A DNA stretch of 64,000 nucleotides from Chitinophaga silvisoli (lineage in GTDB: Bacteria; Bacteroidota; Bacteroidia; Chitinophagales; Chitinophagaceae), in assembly GCF_003412465.1 (NCBI RefSeq), contig NZ_QTJV01000013.1, forward strand, positions 186,001-250,000, read 5' to 3'. The notes beneath the pieces are model-generated. The model saw nothing but the letters and a program-made list of their open reading frames with translations. It made no database searches and was not told the origin of the DNA. Below, one piece after another: positions 1 through 8,383 of the stretch (positions are counted from its first letter, which is position 1; every line of letters starts with the position of its first letter). The position numbers were made by a program, and so were the translations under genes.

Positions 1-193
1 CGCGCTGATACGCCTCTGTCGCTTTCTGGGTCAACGCATCAAAAGCCTTATTGGAGTTCTCGTTAAAAACGACATTCGCCAATACTTCACTTTTGGCTGC
101 GGCCAACTTTACACTCAATGAATCTTTGGATTGTGCTTTGACTTGCAGACAGAAAAGCAATAGGAATCCACATAATAGTTTGTGCATCTTCAT
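1..193 (-). CDS. Exported protein, 3' part outside window
   Basis: This is the first 64 residues of a protein whose C-terminus lies beyond the left edge. The reading frame opens at an ATG at 193 with MKMHK, followed by a hydrophobic stretch (LLCGFLLLFCLQ) and a likely signal peptidase I site after VKAQ near residue 21. The visible mature part (SKDSLSVKLAAAKSEVLANV and on to EAYQR) is charged and probably helical. I do not recognise the family; it is most likely periplasmic or outer-membrane associated. A second in-frame ATG at 187 is a possible start. About 75 nt upstream is a motif (264-289) also present before the TIR operon. Confidence 0.6.
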   Translation of the reverse strand, partial: MKMHKLLCGFLLLFCLQVKAQSKDSLSVKLAAAKSEVLANVVFNENSNKAFDALTQKATEAYQR

Positions 194-263
194 AAGATTT
201 AGTTAAAAAGGCATTAAATGAGCCTGGTAGTTTTTTTAGCCAGCCATCTAACTCCCGATACTT

Positions 264-289
264 GTAAAAATACCAACTCCTTTGTAGTT
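264..289 (-). promoter_or_regulatory. Motif shared with TIR-operon promoter
   Basis: The plus strand reads GTAAAAATACCAACT (264-278), five bases, then GTAGTT (284-289). The same 15 bases, a different 5-base spacer and the same 6 bases occur at 24097-24122. Both copies lie roughly 75-80 nt upstream of a minus-strand start (193 and 24018). AACT and AGTT within the motif form an inverted repeat, as expected of an operator. Function is inferred from position and conservation only. Confidence 0.45.
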
Positions 290-406
290 TTACAAACCCC
301 CATGCCAAATCCCAGGTTTTAATGGATAATCAGCTCAGTAATTTCATTCCAATAAAATGAAACACAAGGTGTTTGCATCATGTCCCAAAACCAATTTTAT
401 ATCCCC

Positions 407-414
407 TACCTTTA
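407..414 (+). promoter_or_regulatory. -7 promoter element, leaderless geometry
   Basis: TACCTTTA is a one-mismatch copy of the Bacteroidota -7 consensus TAnnTTTG. It ends 5 nt before the ATG of the RNase H gene at 420, so transcription should begin at or next to the start codon. Confidence 0.5.
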
Positions 415-419
415 CACGA

Positions 420-893
420 ATGATCTCCCAGGCAGATATCTACACCGACGGAAGCTGTTCCCCCCAAACCGGGCAAGGCGCATGGGTCGCCATCCTGCTA
501 ACCGACACGGAAAAAATAACCCTATCCGGCAAAGTGCCAGCCACCACCCATCACCGAATGGAACTGTCCGCAGTGATTGAAGGTATTACATATGCGCTGA
601 ACAACTTTAAAGACATCCAATCCCTGCACATTTATACTGATAGTCAATACGTAACAGGCCTGATAGCCCGTCAATCTAAACTCAGCCATGCAAACTTCCT
701 CACCAAAAAAGGCAGCCCCATCCCTCATGCAGACCTCGTACAACAACTCTACCTCCTCACCAATCAGGTTCAATTAATCTTTACCAAAGTAAAAGCGCAT
801 CAAAAACCCGGTACCGATATCAACCACAATATCAGCGCCGATAAACTCGTAAGAAAAATTATGAGAGAAGAACTGCGCAGGAGCAGCCTTTAA
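420..893 (+). CDS. rnhA: Ribonuclease HI
   Basis: A 157-residue RNase H-fold endonuclease that cuts the RNA strand of RNA-DNA hybrids, for example R-loops and Okazaki primers. Motifs are in the usual order: DIYTDGSC near the N-terminus (first catalytic Asp), RMELSAVIEG (catalytic Glu), IYTDSQYV (second Asp) and a C-terminal VKAHQ followed by NHNISADKL carrying the last Asp. Length is normal for bacterial RNase HI. The frame is open upstream to 357, but the ATG at 420 puts the first beta-strand directly at the N-terminus and follows a -7 element by 5 nt, so I prefer it. The gene stands alone, 35 nt before a methyltransferase gene with its own promoter. Confidence 0.9.
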   Translation: MISQADIYTDGSCSPQTGQGAWVAILLTDTEKITLSGKVPATTHHRMELSAVIEGITYALNNFKDIQSLHIYTDSQYVTGLIARQSKLSHANFLTKKGSPIPHADLVQQLYLLTNQVQLIFTKVKAHQKPGTDINHNISADKLVRKIMREELRRSSL

Positions 894-916
894 ATTAAAT
901 TCCCAAAACCTATCCT

Positions 917-924
917 TACCTTTG
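917..924 (+). promoter_or_regulatory. -7 promoter element, leaderless geometry
   Basis: TACCTTTG is a perfect match to TAnnTTTG and ends 4 nt before the ATG at 929. A start site about 5-7 nt downstream of the element would fall on the start codon. Confidence 0.6.
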
Positions 925-928
925 GGCC

Positions 929-1525
929 ATGCAATCGGAACTTCAGCAACTTTTCGGGAACATAGACATTTACCTTTTCGACCAATTACTGAAAGGCACA
1001 TATGACAACTGTAAAAAAGTACTCGATGCAGGCTGCGGTGGCGGACGTAACCTTACTTACTTCTTTAGAAACGGCTATGAAGTATACGGCATCGACCCCA
1101 ACCCCAATGCCATATCAGCAGTGCAAACACTAAGCCCCTCTACCCCTGAAAACTTTTCTGTTGCCAGCGCCGAAAACCTGCCTTTCGATGATCATTTTTT
1201 CGACCTGGTCATCAGCAGCGCCGTATTACATTTTGCCCACGATCCGGCCCATTTTGATAGTATGCTCCGCTCTATGTGGCGGGTACTAAAACCAGGAGGA
1301 TACCTATTCGCCAGACTAGCTTCTGATATCGGTATAGAATCACTGGTGCAGCACCTGGGGAACGGCCGCTACCTCCTGCCCGATGGCAGCCAACGATTTC
1401 TGGTGAATCAACAATTACTGCTTCAATATACTGAAGACCTCCACGCTCACCTTCACGAACCAATAAAAACCACCAACGTCCAGAACCTGCGATGCATGAC
1501 CACCTGGTGCCTGCAAAAAGTCTAA
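929..1525 (+). CDS. Class I SAM-dependent methyltransferase
   Basis: A 198-residue soluble methyltransferase of the UbiE/Methyltransf_11 type. Motif I is VLDAGCGGGRNLTYFF (residues ~31-46), which binds S-adenosylmethionine. The acidic end of strand beta-2 is YGIDPNPNAI, and the post-motif strand is LPFDDHFFDLVISSAVLHFA, typical of small-molecule methyltransferases. A motif near residue 115 (MWRVLKPGGYLFARL) is the common family signature. The substrate cannot be told from sequence. The C-terminus lacks the extra beta-strands of rRNA enzymes. The gene is monocistronic in appearance, with a -7 element 4 nt upstream of the ATG. Confidence 0.8.
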   Translation: MQSELQQLFGNIDIYLFDQLLKGTYDNCKKVLDAGCGGGRNLTYFFRNGYEVYGIDPNPNAISAVQTLSPSTPENFSVASAENLPFDDHFFDLVISSAVLHFAHDPAHFDSMLRSMWRVLKPGGYLFARLASDIGIESLVQHLGNGRYLLPDGSQRFLVNQQLLLQYTEDLHAHLHEPIKTTNVQNLRCMTTWCLQKV

Positions 1526-1564
1526 GCGCTTTATGGAATTTCCCGGCGTTTGCATCTCTCAAAA

Positions 1565-2329
1565 ATGGAAACGCTGCTACTTATCCTTTACTCTTTTTTC
1601 CCTCCCACTCAGATAGGGGATATTCCCCTGCCTACAGGGTATAAACGCCCACCCACCGGCAACTTTGGTACCTGGCTCCGGCAACTACCCCTCAAAACAG
1701 ATAAAACCGTCTATTTATTCAACAACCAACCCAAACAGAATCAACAGGCACAGTATGCCGTGCTGAACATCTCCAGGGGCAATAAAGATCTGCAGCAATG
1801 TGCAGATGCCGTCATCCGACTGTATGCAGAATACTATTACAGCACTCATCAACTCAACCGGATAAAATTTCATGCTACCGATGGCACACTGATGGACTAC
1901 CTAAGCTATACAAAAGGTTATCGCTTCGTCGCGAAAGGAAACCATCTGCAAAAACAATTGATTGCTCCCCCAGGAGATAACCGGAATGTATTTAATTCCT
2001 ACCTCGAAAACCTGTTTTCCTATGCAGGCACCTTGTCCCTCAGCGAGGAACTAATACCCGTCAACGATCCACGAACCTTAAAGCCCGGCGATATCTTTAT
2101 TCACGGGGGTTCTCCAGGCCATGCAGTAATTGTGACCGATATTGCCGTAAATGACAAAGGAGAAAAGATCTTCCTGCTGGCACAAAGCTATATGCCTGCC
2201 CAGGATATACATGTATTAAAGAATCCGGAAACAGGGAGCACTCCCTGGTATAAAGTGAAAGCGATAGGCCCCCTGGAGACACCAGAATGGCACTTTGACT
2301 TCAGCGAGTTAAAACGGTTCCCTGAATAA
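1565..2329 (+). CDS. DUF4846 family exported protein
   Basis: A 254-residue protein of the DUF4846 family, largely confined to Bacteroidota and of unknown biochemical function. The family match rests on the conserved run ISRGNKDLQQCADAVIRLYAEY, then FNSYLENLFSYAGTLSLSEEL, then GDIFIHGGSPGHAVIVTDIA and LLAQSYMPAQDIHVLKN. The GGSPGHAV and AQSYMPAQ blocks carry conserved His, Ser and Gln and resemble a papain-like (NlpC/P60-type) fold; that is inference. An in-frame TTG at 1550 gives five more residues, but the ATG at 1565 starts a hydrophobic leader (METLLLILYSFF), so export is likely. It lies 39 nt after the methyltransferase stop codon. Confidence 0.8.
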   Translation: METLLLILYSFFPPTQIGDIPLPTGYKRPPTGNFGTWLRQLPLKTDKTVYLFNNQPKQNQQAQYAVLNISRGNKDLQQCADAVIRLYAEYYYSTHQLNRIKFHATDGTLMDYLSYTKGYRFVAKGNHLQKQLIAPPGDNRNVFNSYLENLFSYAGTLSLSEELIPVNDPRTLKPGDIFIHGGSPGHAVIVTDIAVNDKGEKIFLLAQSYMPAQDIHVLKNPETGSTPWYKVKAIGPLETPEWHFDFSELKRFPE

Positions 2330-2347
2330 TAAATATTATAAACGATA

Positions 2348-2722
2348 CTACTTAGCCAGCGTACTTCGATATGCTGAAGGTGTCATACCCTGGTATTTCC
2401 TGAAGAACTTAGTAAATTGAGACTTATCGTAAGTCAACTTATGCGCAACCTCTGTAATCGTCAGTTCAGGGTCAGCCAAAAGCTTCCTCGCCTCCTCCAG
2501 AATGCGAATCTCATAATAATGACAGGGATGATAACCCGTATGTAATTTAATCACATTAGTGACATGAATAGGATGCAGAAACAACTCAGCAGCAATCTGC
2601 TTTAAACTTACCATCTCTTCCATACGCCCGGCTATAAAGTCATCCATATACCTATTCAATATCTCCAGGAATAAACCAGTGATCTCTGCCTGCCGGCTCT
2701 CATATTTTTCAGGAATATTCAT
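2348..2722 (-). CDS. AraC-type transcriptional regulator
   Basis: A 124-residue protein made almost only of the AraC/XylS DNA-binding domain: two helix-turn-helix units (SLKQIAAELFLHPIHVTNVIK and TITEVAHKLTYDKSQFTKFFRK) and the terminal GMTPSAYRS signature. There is only a ~35-residue helical N-terminal segment and no ligand-binding cupin, so it is a short-form regulator. It is divergent from the SDR gene at 2859 with 136 nt between the starts, an arrangement that usually means it controls that gene and itself. The ATG lies 5 nt from a TACCTTTA element on the minus strand. Confidence 0.85.
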   Translation of the reverse strand: MNIPEKYESRQAEITGLFLEILNRYMDDFIAGRMEEMVSLKQIAAELFLHPIHVTNVIKLHTGYHPCHYYEIRILEEARKLLADPELTITEVAHKLTYDKSQFTKFFRKYQGMTPSAYRSTLAK

Positions 2723-2727
2723 TCTTG

Positions 2728-2735
2728 TAAAGGTA
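2728..2735 (-). promoter_or_regulatory. -7 promoter element for AraC gene
   Basis: On the minus strand this reads TACCTTTA, one mismatch from TAnnTTTG, and ends 5 nt before the ATG at 2722. It shows the same short spacing as the rnhA, methyltransferase, NUDIX, tsaD and second GNAT genes. Confidence 0.45.
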
Positions 2736-2809
2736 AGATTCTATTTCCCCCAAAGACCTCCATCCACAAAAAACTTAACAGATGACCACAACTTTGAAAG
2801 CACCAGCCA

Positions 2810-2817
2810 TAGCTTTG
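2810..2817 (+). promoter_or_regulatory. -7 promoter element for SDR gene
   Basis: TAGCTTTG is a perfect TAnnTTTG match, 41 nt upstream of the ATG at 2859. A TTTG lies at 2793-2796, closer than the usual -33 spacing, so a -33 element is uncertain. Confidence 0.45.
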
Positions 2818-2858
2818 CAACAGGAAATAATTGTAACCAACACTTCAAAACTAAAAGT

Positions 2859-3737
2859 ATGAACACACAATTTCCGGATCTGAAAATCCATCATCAGGTA
2901 TACAAAGAAATTGATGTCAACACGACCTTGAAAGGAACCGCTGCCGGCAAAACAATCTTTATATCCGGAGCCTCCCGCGGAATAGGCCAGGCTACCGCCA
3001 TTGCCTTTGCCCAGGCCGGTGCCGCCGCCATCTATCTTACAGCAAGATCAGAAGAAGGTCTTCTCGACACCAAAGCCCAGATCTTAAAAGCCAATCCTGA
3101 CACCCAATGTGCTTACTCACTTTGCGATGTAACAGATGCCACTCAGGTAAAAGCAGCTATTGACCATTGCGTCACAACCTTCGGTAGTATCGATGTTGCG
3201 GATGTGAACGCTGGTTACCTGGATAAATGGACTAAAATCGGCGAATCTGATATCTCCAGCTGGTGGTACACCTGGGAAGTGAATATGAAAGGAGCCTACC
3301 ACGTCGTAAGGTATGTCATTCCCCATTTGATTCAATCCGCTCAAAAAGACGCAAATAGCGGACACCTGGTTCTCTTATCTTCAATTGGTGCACAATTAGT
3401 AACACCAGGGGCATCCGACTACCAAACCTCCAAGCACGCTATCAACCGTCTCTGCGAATTCATCCAGGTCGATCACGGGGAAGAAGGTATCAAATGTTTT
3501 GCAATTCACCCAGGCGGCGTGCCTACCGATCTTGCTAAGCATATGCCCCAGGAAATTCACCCTCACCTCGTTGACGAACCTGAGTTATCCGCCGGTTTTA
3601 TAGTCTGGCTTTGTTCTGGCCAGGCCGACTGGGCTACAGGCCGCTATTTGGACAGTACCTGGGATGTAAATGATTTATTACAAATGAAAGACCGGGTTAT
3701 CGGGGATGACCTGTTTGTAAACCGCTTACGAACATAA
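2859..3737 (+). CDS. Short-chain dehydrogenase/reductase
   Basis: A 292-residue classical SDR oxidoreductase. The cofactor motif is FISGASRGIGQATAIAF, NAG occurs as DVNAGY, and the catalytic Ser and Tyr-x-x-x-Lys are in LVLLSSIGAQ and DYQTSKHAINR. A Thr/Ala-rich arginine region (LTARSEE) after beta-2 suggests NADP(H). The C-terminal GGVPTDLAKHM follows the usual PG loop. The substrate is unknown. An N-terminal extension of ~40 residues precedes the Rossmann fold. The frame is open upstream to 2679, overlapping the AraC gene, but the ATG at 2859 begins a plausible N-terminus (MNTQFPDLKI) downstream of a -7 element. It is probably regulated by the divergent AraC gene. Confidence 0.85.
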   Translation: MNTQFPDLKIHHQVYKEIDVNTTLKGTAAGKTIFISGASRGIGQATAIAFAQAGAAAIYLTARSEEGLLDTKAQILKANPDTQCAYSLCDVTDATQVKAAIDHCVTTFGSIDVADVNAGYLDKWTKIGESDISSWWYTWEVNMKGAYHVVRYVIPHLIQSAQKDANSGHLVLLSSIGAQLVTPGASDYQTSKHAINRLCEFIQVDHGEEGIKCFAIHPGGVPTDLAKHMPQEIHPHLVDEPELSAGFIVWLCSGQADWATGRYLDSTWDVNDLLQMKDRVIGDDLFVNRLRT

Positions 3738-3756
3738 TATTAAATAATAATATTAT
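3734..3756 (+). terminator. AT-rich hairpin after SDR gene
   Basis: ATAATATTA (3734-3742) pairs perfectly with TAATATTAT (3748-3756) around a 5-nt loop and is followed by TTTT. It overlaps the SDR stop codon. The stem has no GC pair, so it is a weak terminator candidate. Confidence 0.4.
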
Positions 3757-3778
3757 TTTTAAGGCTTAATACCTCAAT

Positions 3779-4267
3779 ATTGAAGCCGCTTATCTATTCT
3801 CTAAAAAGGAAAATCCCATCATTTGGGTACGATTTCTCCTGGTCCTCCTTGTTATTTTTTATGCATGGTCCATTGCCGGAACTCTCCTGATAGTAGTAGA
3901 TTATGTTCAGTGTAAAAACTGTCATCTTAATCTCTACCTTTTCCTGAAGTTCTTTTCTCTCCTCTACATCCCCATGGCCTTCTACAAACTTTCTAAACCA
4001 AAGAAGCTCTGGGGCTGGATCTACATCTATGCTGAACAATTGTTCTCCCTAAGCATTCACTTAGGAACGGCATACACTTACTTTACTAACAACGGCAGCA
4101 TCAGCGATTTTCTGTTCCCCATTATGATAAGGGGATTCTTTGTGTATAGCTTATGCATAGATCCGCTGGCGGAATATTTCGGGGCCTATATTGGGTATAG
4201 ACAAATTGCCAGGACAGTCATTTATACCTTTGCCGTGATTTACTTGCTAATCATGTATTTTTTCTGA
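3779..4267 (+). CDS. Small membrane protein, unusual start
   Basis: I do not recognise this family. From the first ATG (3974) the product is 97 residues, but the frame is open back to 3770 and the upstream 65 codons read as strongly protein-like: a charged N-terminus (AAYLFSKKENP), a long hydrophobic segment (VRFLLVLLVIFYAWSIAGTLL), a CxxC-like pair in VQCKNCHLN, then FLKFFSLLYIP. The full frame would hold four to five membrane helices, while the ATG version begins inside the second. No in-frame ATG, GTG or TTG exists before 3974. ATT at 3779 is the only plausible (rare) start near the 5' end, giving 162 residues. Alternatively the original start codon is lost. It is followed by a strong bidirectional terminator. 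Confidence 0.5.
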   Translation: MEAAYLFSKKENPIIWVRFLLVLLVIFYAWSIAGTLLIVVDYVQCKNCHLNLYLFLKFFSLLYIPMAFYKLSKPKKLWGWIYIYAEQLFSLSIHLGTAYTYFTNNGSISDFLFPIMIRGFFVYSLCIDPLAEYFGAYIGYRQIARTVIYTFAVIYLLIMYFF

Positions 4268-4280
4268 AAGCACATAAAAA

Positions 4281-4305
4281 AAGCCGGGGATAAGATCCCC
4301 GGCTT
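4281..4305. terminator. Bidirectional intrinsic terminator
   Basis: AAGCCGGGGA (4281-4290) pairs perfectly with TCCCCGGCTT (4296-4305) around a 5-nt loop. On the minus strand it is followed by seven Ts, ideal for purL, which ends at 4326. On the plus strand it closes the small membrane protein gene. Confidence 0.85.
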
Positions 4306-4325
4306 TCCTATTATAAACAAAGATT

Positions 4326-7300
4326 TTAAATCTTCTCCAACCACTCTCTCGCATTCACAAAAGCCTGTAACCACGGGGTCACCTCATCCTTCCTACCCTC
4401 CGCATAATGTGCCCAGTTCCACTGGAATATCGACCGCTCTATATGCGGCATCATCACCAAATGCCTGCCCGTCACATCACACAGCATAGCCGCATTAAAA
4501 CCGGATCCATTCGGATTAGCCGGGTAACCCTCATAACCATACTTACCAACGATATTGTACTTATCCTCTTCATACGGGAAGTCAAATTTGCCCTCTCCAT
4601 GCGATACCCACACACCTAATGTACTACCCGCAAGACCTGACAACAACACTGATTTATTCTCCTGTATAGTCACCGATGTAAAGATGCTCTCATGTTTATG
4701 GCTGTCATTATGCAACATACGTGGCTTTTCACCATGATCCAGGTTGATTAAACCCAGTTCTACAAACAACTGGCAACCATTACAGATCCCCACTGAAAGG
4801 GTATCCTTACGGTTAAAGAATTTCTCAATCGCTTCCTTCGCTTTCGGGTTATAGAGGAAAGCTCCTGCCCACCCCTTGGCTGAACCCAATACGTCAGAAT
4901 TAGAGAAGCCACCTACTGCTCCTAAGAACTGAATATCTTCCAGCGTTTCACGACCTGAAATCAGGTCAGTCATATGCACATCCTTCACATCAAAGCCCGC
5001 CATGTACATTGCATTCGCCAACTCTCTCTCAGAGTTACTCCCCTTTTCCCGCAATACTGCCGCCTTAATACGGGGCTTTGTACCGTCAATGACTGGTCTC
5101 TTTCCTGTAAAACCGGCCGGGAACGTAAATTTCAGCGGCTGATGCTTATAATTATCAAAACGCTCTTTTGCTTTTACTGCACCACTCTGCTTTTGATCCA
5201 ACAGGTAAGAAGTCTTCGTCCAAACATCCCGCAGGTGATCGATGTCAAATTTCCAGTCAGCACCAGCATGCTTCACCGTCAATGCAGCTGTACCTGTCAC
5301 CTGCCCGATCTTATGATAAGCAATACCCGCTTTTTCCAGCACCCCTTCTACCGAAGCATCTGCCTGGAAAACAATCCCATTGTTCTCAGCAAATAAAATC
5401 TCTATGATATCCTGCGTACCCAATCCACTCAGATCTATCTCAGCACCCAGGTCACGATCTGCAAAGCAAAGCTCCAGCAGCGTCACTATCAAACCACCAC
5501 TGCCAATGTCGTGACCAGCCTGGATACTTCCGGCTTTGATCAGCTGCTGCAGGGTATCAAATGCCTGCTTAAAGCCTGCCGCATTCAGCATATCAGGTGT
5601 CTGGTCACCAATCTTGTTAACGATCTGCGCAAATGAAGATCCACCTAATTTATAAGTATCACCTGAAAGATTGATGTAATAGATACTACCACCATTCTTA
5701 CGCAATACAGGTTCTACTACAGCTTTAATATCATCACAATGTCCTGTGGCAGATATGATCACAGTACCCGGAGCAATCACTTCCTTATCAGAATATTTCT
5801 GCTTCATGGACAATGAATCCTTCCCGGTAGGAATATTGATGCCTAATGCAATCGCAAAGTCTGAACAAGCCTTTACCGCTTCGTACAATCTTGCATCCTC
5901 CCCTTCATTCTTACATGCCCACATCCAGTTAGCCGACAGCGATACACTCCTGATACCCTCCTGCAGCGGTGCCCAAACGATGTTGGACAAGGCTTCTGCT
6001 ATCGCATTCCGGCTTCCTGCCGCAGGATCGATCAAGGCTGACAGCGGCGCATGCCCGATGGAAGTCGCAATACCATGCTGCCCCTGGAAATCCAAAGCCA
6101 TTACCCCACAGTTGTTCAACGGCAATTGCAGCGGACCCGCACATTGCTGTTTCGCGACACGGCCACTTACACAGCGGTCCACTTTATTCACCAACCAGTC
6201 TTTACTGGCCACGGCTTCCAGTTGCAGTACCTTTTCCAGGTATTGCTGCAATTGTTTTACATCATATGTAACGGGCTGGTAACTTCGCCTGATGGTTTTA
6301 TCCCGCATGTATACTTTCGGAGAACTGCCAAACATGTCGGCCATGTTCAGGTCCATAGGCTTCAGCCCTGTAGTGGCGGACTTAAACGTAAACCGGTGGT
6401 CGCCGGTTACCTGTCCTACTACATACATCGGAGACCGCTCACGCTCTGCAATCCGCTGCATGGTCTCAATGCTTTCCTGGCCAATCACGATCCCCATACG
6501 CTCCTGGGATTCGTTGCCAATTATTTCCTTGGCTGAGAGCGTCGGATCGCCTACAGGCAGTTTATCCAGGTCGATCAGACCGCCGGTTTCTTCTACCAGT
6601 TCTGACAGACAATTCAGGTGTCCACCCGCACCATGGTCATGTATAGATATAATAGTATTATGATCACTTTCTACCAGGCCACGCACTACATTCGCTACAC
6701 GCTTCTGCATTTCCGGGTTAGAACGCTGTACAGCGTTCAACTCAATGGCAGAATCAAATGCACCGGTATCTGCAGATGAAACAGCAGCTCCGCCCATACC
6801 AATACGGTAATTGTCACCACCCAGGATCACCACCTTGTCATCCACAGATGGTTTCAGTTTAGCAGCCTGGCTAGCCTTGGCATAGCCAATACCACCTGCC
6901 TGCATAATCACTTTATCATAACCCAGGGTCACCGCATTCTCTTCATGCTCAAAAGTGAGCAGGGAACCCGTGATCAGGGGCTGCCCAAACTTATTACCAA
7001 AATCAGAAGCACCATTCGATGCCTTGATCAGGATATCAACAGGTGCCTGGTACAGCCATTTACGTTCTGCTACATGTTTTTCCCAATCCCTGTCAGCCGT
7101 AAGACGGGAAAGCGCCGTCATATACACCGCCGTTCCTGCCAGGGGAATAGAACCCTGACCACCAGCCAGCCTGTCCCTGATCTCCCCACCGGCACCGGTA
7201 GCCGCCCCGTTAAAAGGTTCTACCGTAGTCGGGAAGTTATGGGTTTCAGCCTTCAGAGAAATAACGGACTCAAACTCTTTAACTTCATAGAAATCAGGCA

Positions 7301-7985
7301 CATCCGGACGTTTTGGTGCAAATTGCCGCACCATAGGGCCTTTTACAAAAGCCACATTGTCCTTATAAGCAGATACAATACTGTTTGGATTGGTTTCGGA
7401 TGTTTTGCGGATCAGTTTAAACAGGGACAATGGTTGCTCCTCCCCGTCTATCACAAATTTTCCGTTAAATATTTTATGGCGGCAGTGCTCAGAATTTACC
7501 TGCGAAAAGCCAAATACCTCTGAGTCCGTCAGCTTACGCCCCATTTTCAGGGCCAGGTTATTTAAATACTCAACCTCTTCCTCACTCAGTGATAAGCCTT
7601 CCTTTTTGTTGTAGGCGGCAATGTCATCAATCTCGATAATTGGTTCCGGTACAATGCTGATCGTAAAAATATCCTGGTTCAGTTCAGCATATTTTTGAGA
7701 CAGCATCGGGTCGAAATCCGTAAAGTCAGGATTTACCTTGCTGTAAGTTTCGATACGTGCGATCCCGTGAATATCCATATTCTGGGTGATCTCCACCGCA
7801 TTTGTACTCCAGGGTGTCACCATCGCCGCGCGAGGCCCCACATAATAATCTTTCAGTACTTTTTCCTTGTCTAATTGTGCATTTCCGAACAACCAACAAA
7901 GCTTTGAAATATCCTCGTCTGTCAGCTCCTGCGCTTTCTGAACGGCAAAAACCGTATTAAAACTGTTTGAAAAAAAATGGATCAT
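4326..7985 (-). CDS. purL: Phosphoribosylformylglycinamidine synthase
   Basis: A single-chain FGAM synthase of 1219 residues, the fourth step of purine biosynthesis: it converts FGAR, glutamine and ATP to FGAM. Domain order is an N-terminal PurS-like part, a linker with FGFSQVNSEHCRHK (~residues 160-175), a first AIRS ATPase half (LKAETHNFPTTVEPFNGAATG), a second half near residues 640-900 (PTGKDSLSMK), and a C-terminal class I glutaminase from ~residue 980. The glutaminase has its nucleophile in GICNGCQ (Cys ~1068) and a late PHIERSIF with the catalytic His and Glu. This is the long form found in Proteobacteria and Bacteroidota, not the PurLQS complex. The TAATTTTG element (8003-8010) fits its promoter, and the terminator at 4281-4305 ends it. 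Confidence 0.97.
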   Translation of the reverse strand: MIHFFSNSFNTVFAVQKAQELTDEDISKLCWLFGNAQLDKEKVLKDYYVGPRAAMVTPWSTNAVEITQNMDIHGIARIETYSKVNPDFTDFDPMLSQKYAELNQDIFTISIVPEPIIEIDDIAAYNKKEGLSLSEEEVEYLNNLALKMGRKLTDSEVFGFSQVNSEHCRHKIFNGKFVIDGEEQPLSLFKLIRKTSETNPNSIVSAYKDNVAFVKGPMVRQFAPKRPDVPDFYEVKEFESVISLKAETHNFPTTVEPFNGAATGAGGEIRDRLAGGQGSIPLAGTAVYMTALSRLTADRDWEKHVAERKWLYQAPVDILIKASNGASDFGNKFGQPLITGSLLTFEHEENAVTLGYDKVIMQAGGIGYAKASQAAKLKPSVDDKVVILGGDNYRIGMGGAAVSSADTGAFDSAIELNAVQRSNPEMQKRVANVVRGLVESDHNTIISIHDHGAGGHLNCLSELVEETGGLIDLDKLPVGDPTLSAKEIIGNESQERMGIVIGQESIETMQRIAERERSPMYVVGQVTGDHRFTFKSATTGLKPMDLNMADMFGSSPKVYMRDKTIRRSYQPVTYDVKQLQQYLEKVLQLEAVASKDWLVNKVDRCVSGRVAKQQCAGPLQLPLNNCGVMALDFQGQHGIATSIGHAPLSALIDPAAGSRNAIAEALSNIVWAPLQEGIRSVSLSANWMWACKNEGEDARLYEAVKACSDFAIALGINIPTGKDSLSMKQKYSDKEVIAPGTVIISATGHCDDIKAVVEPVLRKNGGSIYYINLSGDTYKLGGSSFAQIVNKIGDQTPDMLNAAGFKQAFDTLQQLIKAGSIQAGHDIGSGGLIVTLLELCFADRDLGAEIDLSGLGTQDIIEILFAENNGIVFQADASVEGVLEKAGIAYHKIGQVTGTAALTVKHAGADWKFDIDHLRDVWTKTSYLLDQKQSGAVKAKERFDNYKHQPLKFTFPAGFTGKRPVIDGTKPRIKAAVLREKGSNSERELANAMYMAGFDVKDVHMTDLISGRETLEDIQFLGAVGGFSNSDVLGSAKGWAGAFLYNPKAKEAIEKFFNRKDTLSVGICNGCQLFVELGLINLDHGEKPRMLHNDSHKHESIFTSVTIQENKSVLLSGLAGSTLGVWVSHGEGKFDFPYEEDKYNIVGKYGYEGYPANPNGSGFNAAMLCDVTGRHLVMMPHIERSIFQWNWAHYAEGRKDEVTPWLQAFVNAREWLEKI

Positions 7986-8002
7986 ACCTGGTCAATTCTC
8001 CG

Positions 8003-8010
8003 CAAAATTA
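8003..8010 (-). promoter_or_regulatory. -7 promoter element for purL
   Basis: On the minus strand this reads TAATTTTG, a perfect TAnnTTTG match, ending 17 nt before the purL ATG at 7985. A TTTG lies 13 nt further upstream, closer than usual. No purine riboswitch-like structure was recognised between it and the start. Confidence 0.5.
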
Positions 8011-8198
8011 TATTAAAATATGGCAAATACCCTTTCATTTTCAAAAAGCAGTCAAACAACCATCTGTTTTTAATAGTTTAGATCCCCCTTTTAATTCCGG
8101 GAAAACAGGTGGAGGCCCCAGGACATAGCAGTCAATATCAAACTATTATTCTAAATTCGTCCCTGAAATCGTTCGGGGATAAATAATAATTCAACCAT

Positions 8199-8369
8199 AT
8201 GAAACACCTTCAACTTGTATTGGCACTGTTTGCTGTAATTACCTTTTCGTCCTGTTATACAACTACCAGCACTGCTGGTAATAGTGGTAAAGTACCTCCG
8301 GGACAAATGAAAAAAGCTACCGGGTCCAAGTCGGCCAGACCTTATGCTCCAGGCCAGAATAAATATTAA
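8199..8369 (+). CDS. Small lipoprotein, PPGQ/APGQ repeat type
   Basis: A 56-residue lipoprotein. The ATG at 8199 starts MKHLQLVLALFAVITFSSCY, a type II signal peptide with the lipidated Cys at residue 19. The mature part has two related short motifs, KVPPGQMKKATGSKSA and RPYAPGQNKY. Small Bacteroidota lipoproteins with PPGQxKK and APGQ motifs are often labelled quinol oxidase subunit 4, a label I regard as unsupported. The true role is unknown; it is probably anchored in the inner or outer membrane facing the periplasm. It is not long enough for most gene callers but has all marks of a real gene. A repeat element begins 15 nt after its stop. Confidence 0.75.
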   Translation: MKHLQLVLALFAVITFSSCYTTTSTAGNSGKVPPGQMKKATGSKSARPYAPGQNKY

Positions 8370-8383
8370 TTAGCTAAGAACAA

